NCBI GenBank assembly: GCA_002363615.1
Contig: DEWK01000007.1
Coordinates: forward strand, 72,134-136,133
DNA: 64,000 nucleotides
Origin: Lachnospira sp. UBA3212
Lineage (GTDB): Bacteria > Bacillota > Clostridia > Lachnospirales > Lachnospiraceae
Reading direction: 5' to 3'
Under the pieces are notes generated by a model that ran no database searches, was not told where the DNA came from, and was given only the letters and a program-made list of their open reading frames with translations. The position numbers and the translations under genes are program-made. The first letter of the stretch is position 1, and each line of letters begins with the position of its first letter. Positions 62,889 through 64,000 of this stretch are shown here, piece after piece.

Positions 62889-63035
62889 TTAATAAATCCA
62901 AATATCCTCTTCTGTAATTGACTCCAACATGTGAAGCACAATGACTCCATACGTTATAGAATACTTTTTTCCATTGAACTTAAATTCAATCTCACGTCCC
63001 TCAGAAACATATTCTCTTAACTGATCTAAATCCAT
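62889..63035 (-). pseudogene. Truncated immunity-like gene
   Basis: The ATG at 63035 directly follows the TAA of the toxin-tail ORF. It encodes MDLDQLREYVSEGREIEFKF, then NGKKYSITYGV, and 48 residues in all before a stop. The GREIEFKFNGKKYS stretch parallels DGEEVIYVYHGKKYFS in the 63183 gene, suggesting a shared small fold. The later part is probably frameshifted. Pairing with a toxin tail fits a polymorphic-toxin immunity gene. Confidence 0.5.
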
Positions 63036-63125
63036 TTATTTTACCTTCGTATCTGAACTATCTCTATGCATCTTTCCATTATCGTCATAGGTTATCTTAT
63101 GCTGATGTGGAACATTAGGATGCAT
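63036..63125 (-). pseudogene. C-terminal tail of a polymorphic toxin
   Basis: 29 codons from an internal ATG at 63125: MHPNVPHQHKITYDDNGKMH, then RDSSDTKVK and stop, with the next ATG immediately after. His-rich PHQHKITYD-type ends are common at the C-terminus of Rhs/LXG-like toxins in Firmicutes. The rest of the toxin is missing. No secretion gene is present. Confidence 0.45.
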
Positions 63126-63144
63126 CTTAGGGTATCCTCAAATA

Positions 63145-63180
63145 TGTCCCCTTGAGTGTTGGTAGCGCCCAAGGGGATTT
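63145..63180 (+). terminator. Hairpin with T-run on the plus strand
   Basis: CCCCTTG and CAAGGGG enclose a loop and are followed by seven T on the plus strand. No plus-strand gene precedes it, so it is either the bidirectional end of the minus-strand 63183 gene or left over from lost DNA. Confidence 0.55.
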
Positions 63181-63182
63181 TT

Positions 63183-63461
63183 TTATTCGTCCACCCATTC
63201 CATTTCCTTTTCACATTCCCAGAAAGTTCTTCCATCAAACAATGGTTCTTTTAGAAAAGCATCCAAACTCGCAGGACGATCTAATCCTTTTACACTCCAT
63301 AAAACAGTCACTGTAGGTTCCCACTGCTGCAGTTCAAAATAATATGTTCCATCATCCAGATTGTATCCTTGCGAAAAATACTTTTTTCCATGATAGACAT
63401 ATATAACCTCTTCACCATCCAAGAGTTTTTCAACAAACTCATCAATATTTCCGTTAATCAT
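63183..63461 (-). CDS. Small immunity-like protein
   Basis: 92 residues starting MINGNIDEFVEKLLDGEEVI, acidic and rich in aromatics (ELQQWEPTVTVLWSV, FDGRTFWECEKEMEW). The size, acidity and position beside toxin remnants, plus a decayed paralogue at 51479-51523, fit an orphan immunity gene of a polymorphic-toxin system. No family name is recognised. GGAGC lies before the ATG, and the stop is close to a strong hairpin. Confidence 0.55.
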   Translation of the reverse strand: MINGNIDEFVEKLLDGEEVIYVYHGKKYFSQGYNLDDGTYYFELQQWEPTVTVLWSVKGLDRPASLDAFLKEPLFDGRTFWECEKEMEWVDE

Positions 63462-63519
63462 AGTTCAGCTCCTTTGAAAAACTTTTTATATTACTAGTTG
63501 TAAATTCAATTGCTTAAAT

Positions 63520-63894
63520 TCATGTTTTAGAATTTTCATCTTTATTCTCTGTATCATTATTATCATTATTTCTTTCAAATGCATTTGGATTTATAAACTT
63601 ATATATAGATCCAATCACAGCATAATCCAGCACGCAAAGAAGTGCTAGCCATTTGCATGGTGATATTAAACCTGCTATCAAAAAGTGAATACCACCAAGA
63701 ATAGGAACTCCTGATACACTGTGTTCTGGATTCCTTTTCCCAAATAGCAAAAACAGGCCCATTGTAAGATAAATCAAACCTATAGCAGCAAAAATTGCCG
63801 GAAATACCCATGGATGTAACTTAAACCACATTGCATTCACCTTTTCTTTCTTAGTTATAACAGCTATTGCACAAGGCATTCTTCCTTTCGACAT
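63520..63894 (-). CDS. Small membrane protein of unknown function
   Basis: 124 residues from the ATG at 63894; shorter starts at 63879 and 63831 (MWFKLHPWVFPAIF, AAAAGG site) are also possible. Three membrane helices are predicted at about 29-50, 64-78 and 81-100, with a charged Asn/Asp/Glu-rich tail. No motif is recognised. It is adjacent to the immunity-like gene, and membrane immunity proteins exist, but this is only a position argument. Confidence 0.5.
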   Translation of the reverse strand: MSKGRMPCAIAVITKKEKVNAMWFKLHPWVFPAIFAAIGLIYLTMGLFLLFGKRNPEHSVSGVPILGGIHFLIAGLISPCKWLALLCVLDYAVIGSIYKFINPNAFERNNDNNDTENKDENSKT

Positions 63895-63912
63895 TATACC
63901 TATTAATCGTTA

Positions 63913-63947
63913 AAAAGTGCAACCCTTTTATAAAAGGTTGCACTTTT
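63913..63947. terminator. Large bidirectional terminator hairpin
   Basis: AAAAGTGCAACC and GGTTGCACTTTT pair over 12 bp, with the interior CTTTTATAAAAG also self-complementary. T-runs occur on both sides. On the minus strand it would end an upstream gene whose last codons may be visible as a TAA at 63978-63980. Confidence 0.75.
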
Positions 63948-64000
63948 ATACTTTTAACGTTAGAACAAATTTTATTTTTACCAACCAAGATCCATAAGCC

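Noticed and set aside
62738..62950. 70-residue minus-strand ORF
   Set aside because: It overlaps the immunity stub (62889-63035), which has better codon sense and context; no ribosome site was seen.
63978..64000. End of a further minus-strand gene at the window edge (TAA at 63978)
   Set aside because: Only about seven codons are visible; too short to support as a feature, though the adjacent terminator fits.

Overview
The window looks like a chromosomal segment of a low-G+C Gram-positive anaerobe, most likely a Lachnospiraceae-type Clostridium (gut or rumen). The basis is the gene content and order: an mraZ-rsmH-ftsL-PBP-mraY-murD-ftsW cluster without murE/murF, formate-tetrahydrofolate ligase next to folD, a def-fmt-rsmB-rlmN-prpC-prkC-rsgA-rpe-thiN operon, glycolytic genes gap-pgk-tpi-secG-rnr-smpB-ssrA, and a secreted arabinanase. 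The assignment is by family resemblance only; no 16S gene or tRNA is present.

Layout. 1-7.3 kb (minus strand): the division and cell wall cluster, with a clear mraZ promoter and triple MraZ box. 7.6-8.7 kb (plus): ychF. 8.8-26.8 kb (minus): a long housekeeping block from uppP and ftsK through fhs, folD, priA, def, fmt, rsmB, rlmN, a PP2C phosphatase/PASTA kinase pair, rsgA, rpe and thiN. 27-36.3 kb (minus): a two-TM sensor without an output domain, mnmA, tmRNA, smpB, rnr, secG, tpiA, pgk and gap, with several intrinsic terminators. 36.5-49.6 kb: a PHP phosphatase, an ABC exporter pair, a MATE pump, a large GH43/ricin-lectin arabinanase, an MIF-like protein, a GtrA-like protein, pnp and a low-molecular-weight phosphatase.

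49.7-64 kb is an accessory region of mostly short, foreign-looking or broken genes. It holds two Fic proteins, one with a striking operator array; remnants of polymorphic-toxin and immunity genes; a small-RNA-like transcription unit; a compact four-gene block (photoproduct-lyase-like radical SAM, YjbR, DnaQ-like exonuclease, DUF5131); a wrecked NRPS adenylation gene fused to an acetyltransferase tail; an esterase diverging from an HxlR regulator around a perfect palindrome; a truncated AAA_14 ATPase; a relic of a second phosphatase gene; a PD-(D/E)XK-like ORF; an internally deleted DUF4268 gene; an HsdS gene killed by an early stop; an Abi gene split by an in-frame stop; and a phage structural-protein tail. 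The 52-56.7 kb part is visibly richer in G+C than its surroundings, which suggests separate acquisition.

Best candidate for a new functional unit: the tightly packed radical-SAM/YjbR/exonuclease/DUF5131 operon at 52.1-55.0 kb, intact inside a decaying region. Other items worth testing are the second MraZ-box pair facing ychF, the Fic operator array, and the small-RNA candidate at 51.6-51.7 kb. No CRISPR array, insertion sequence, integrase or tRNA was seen.
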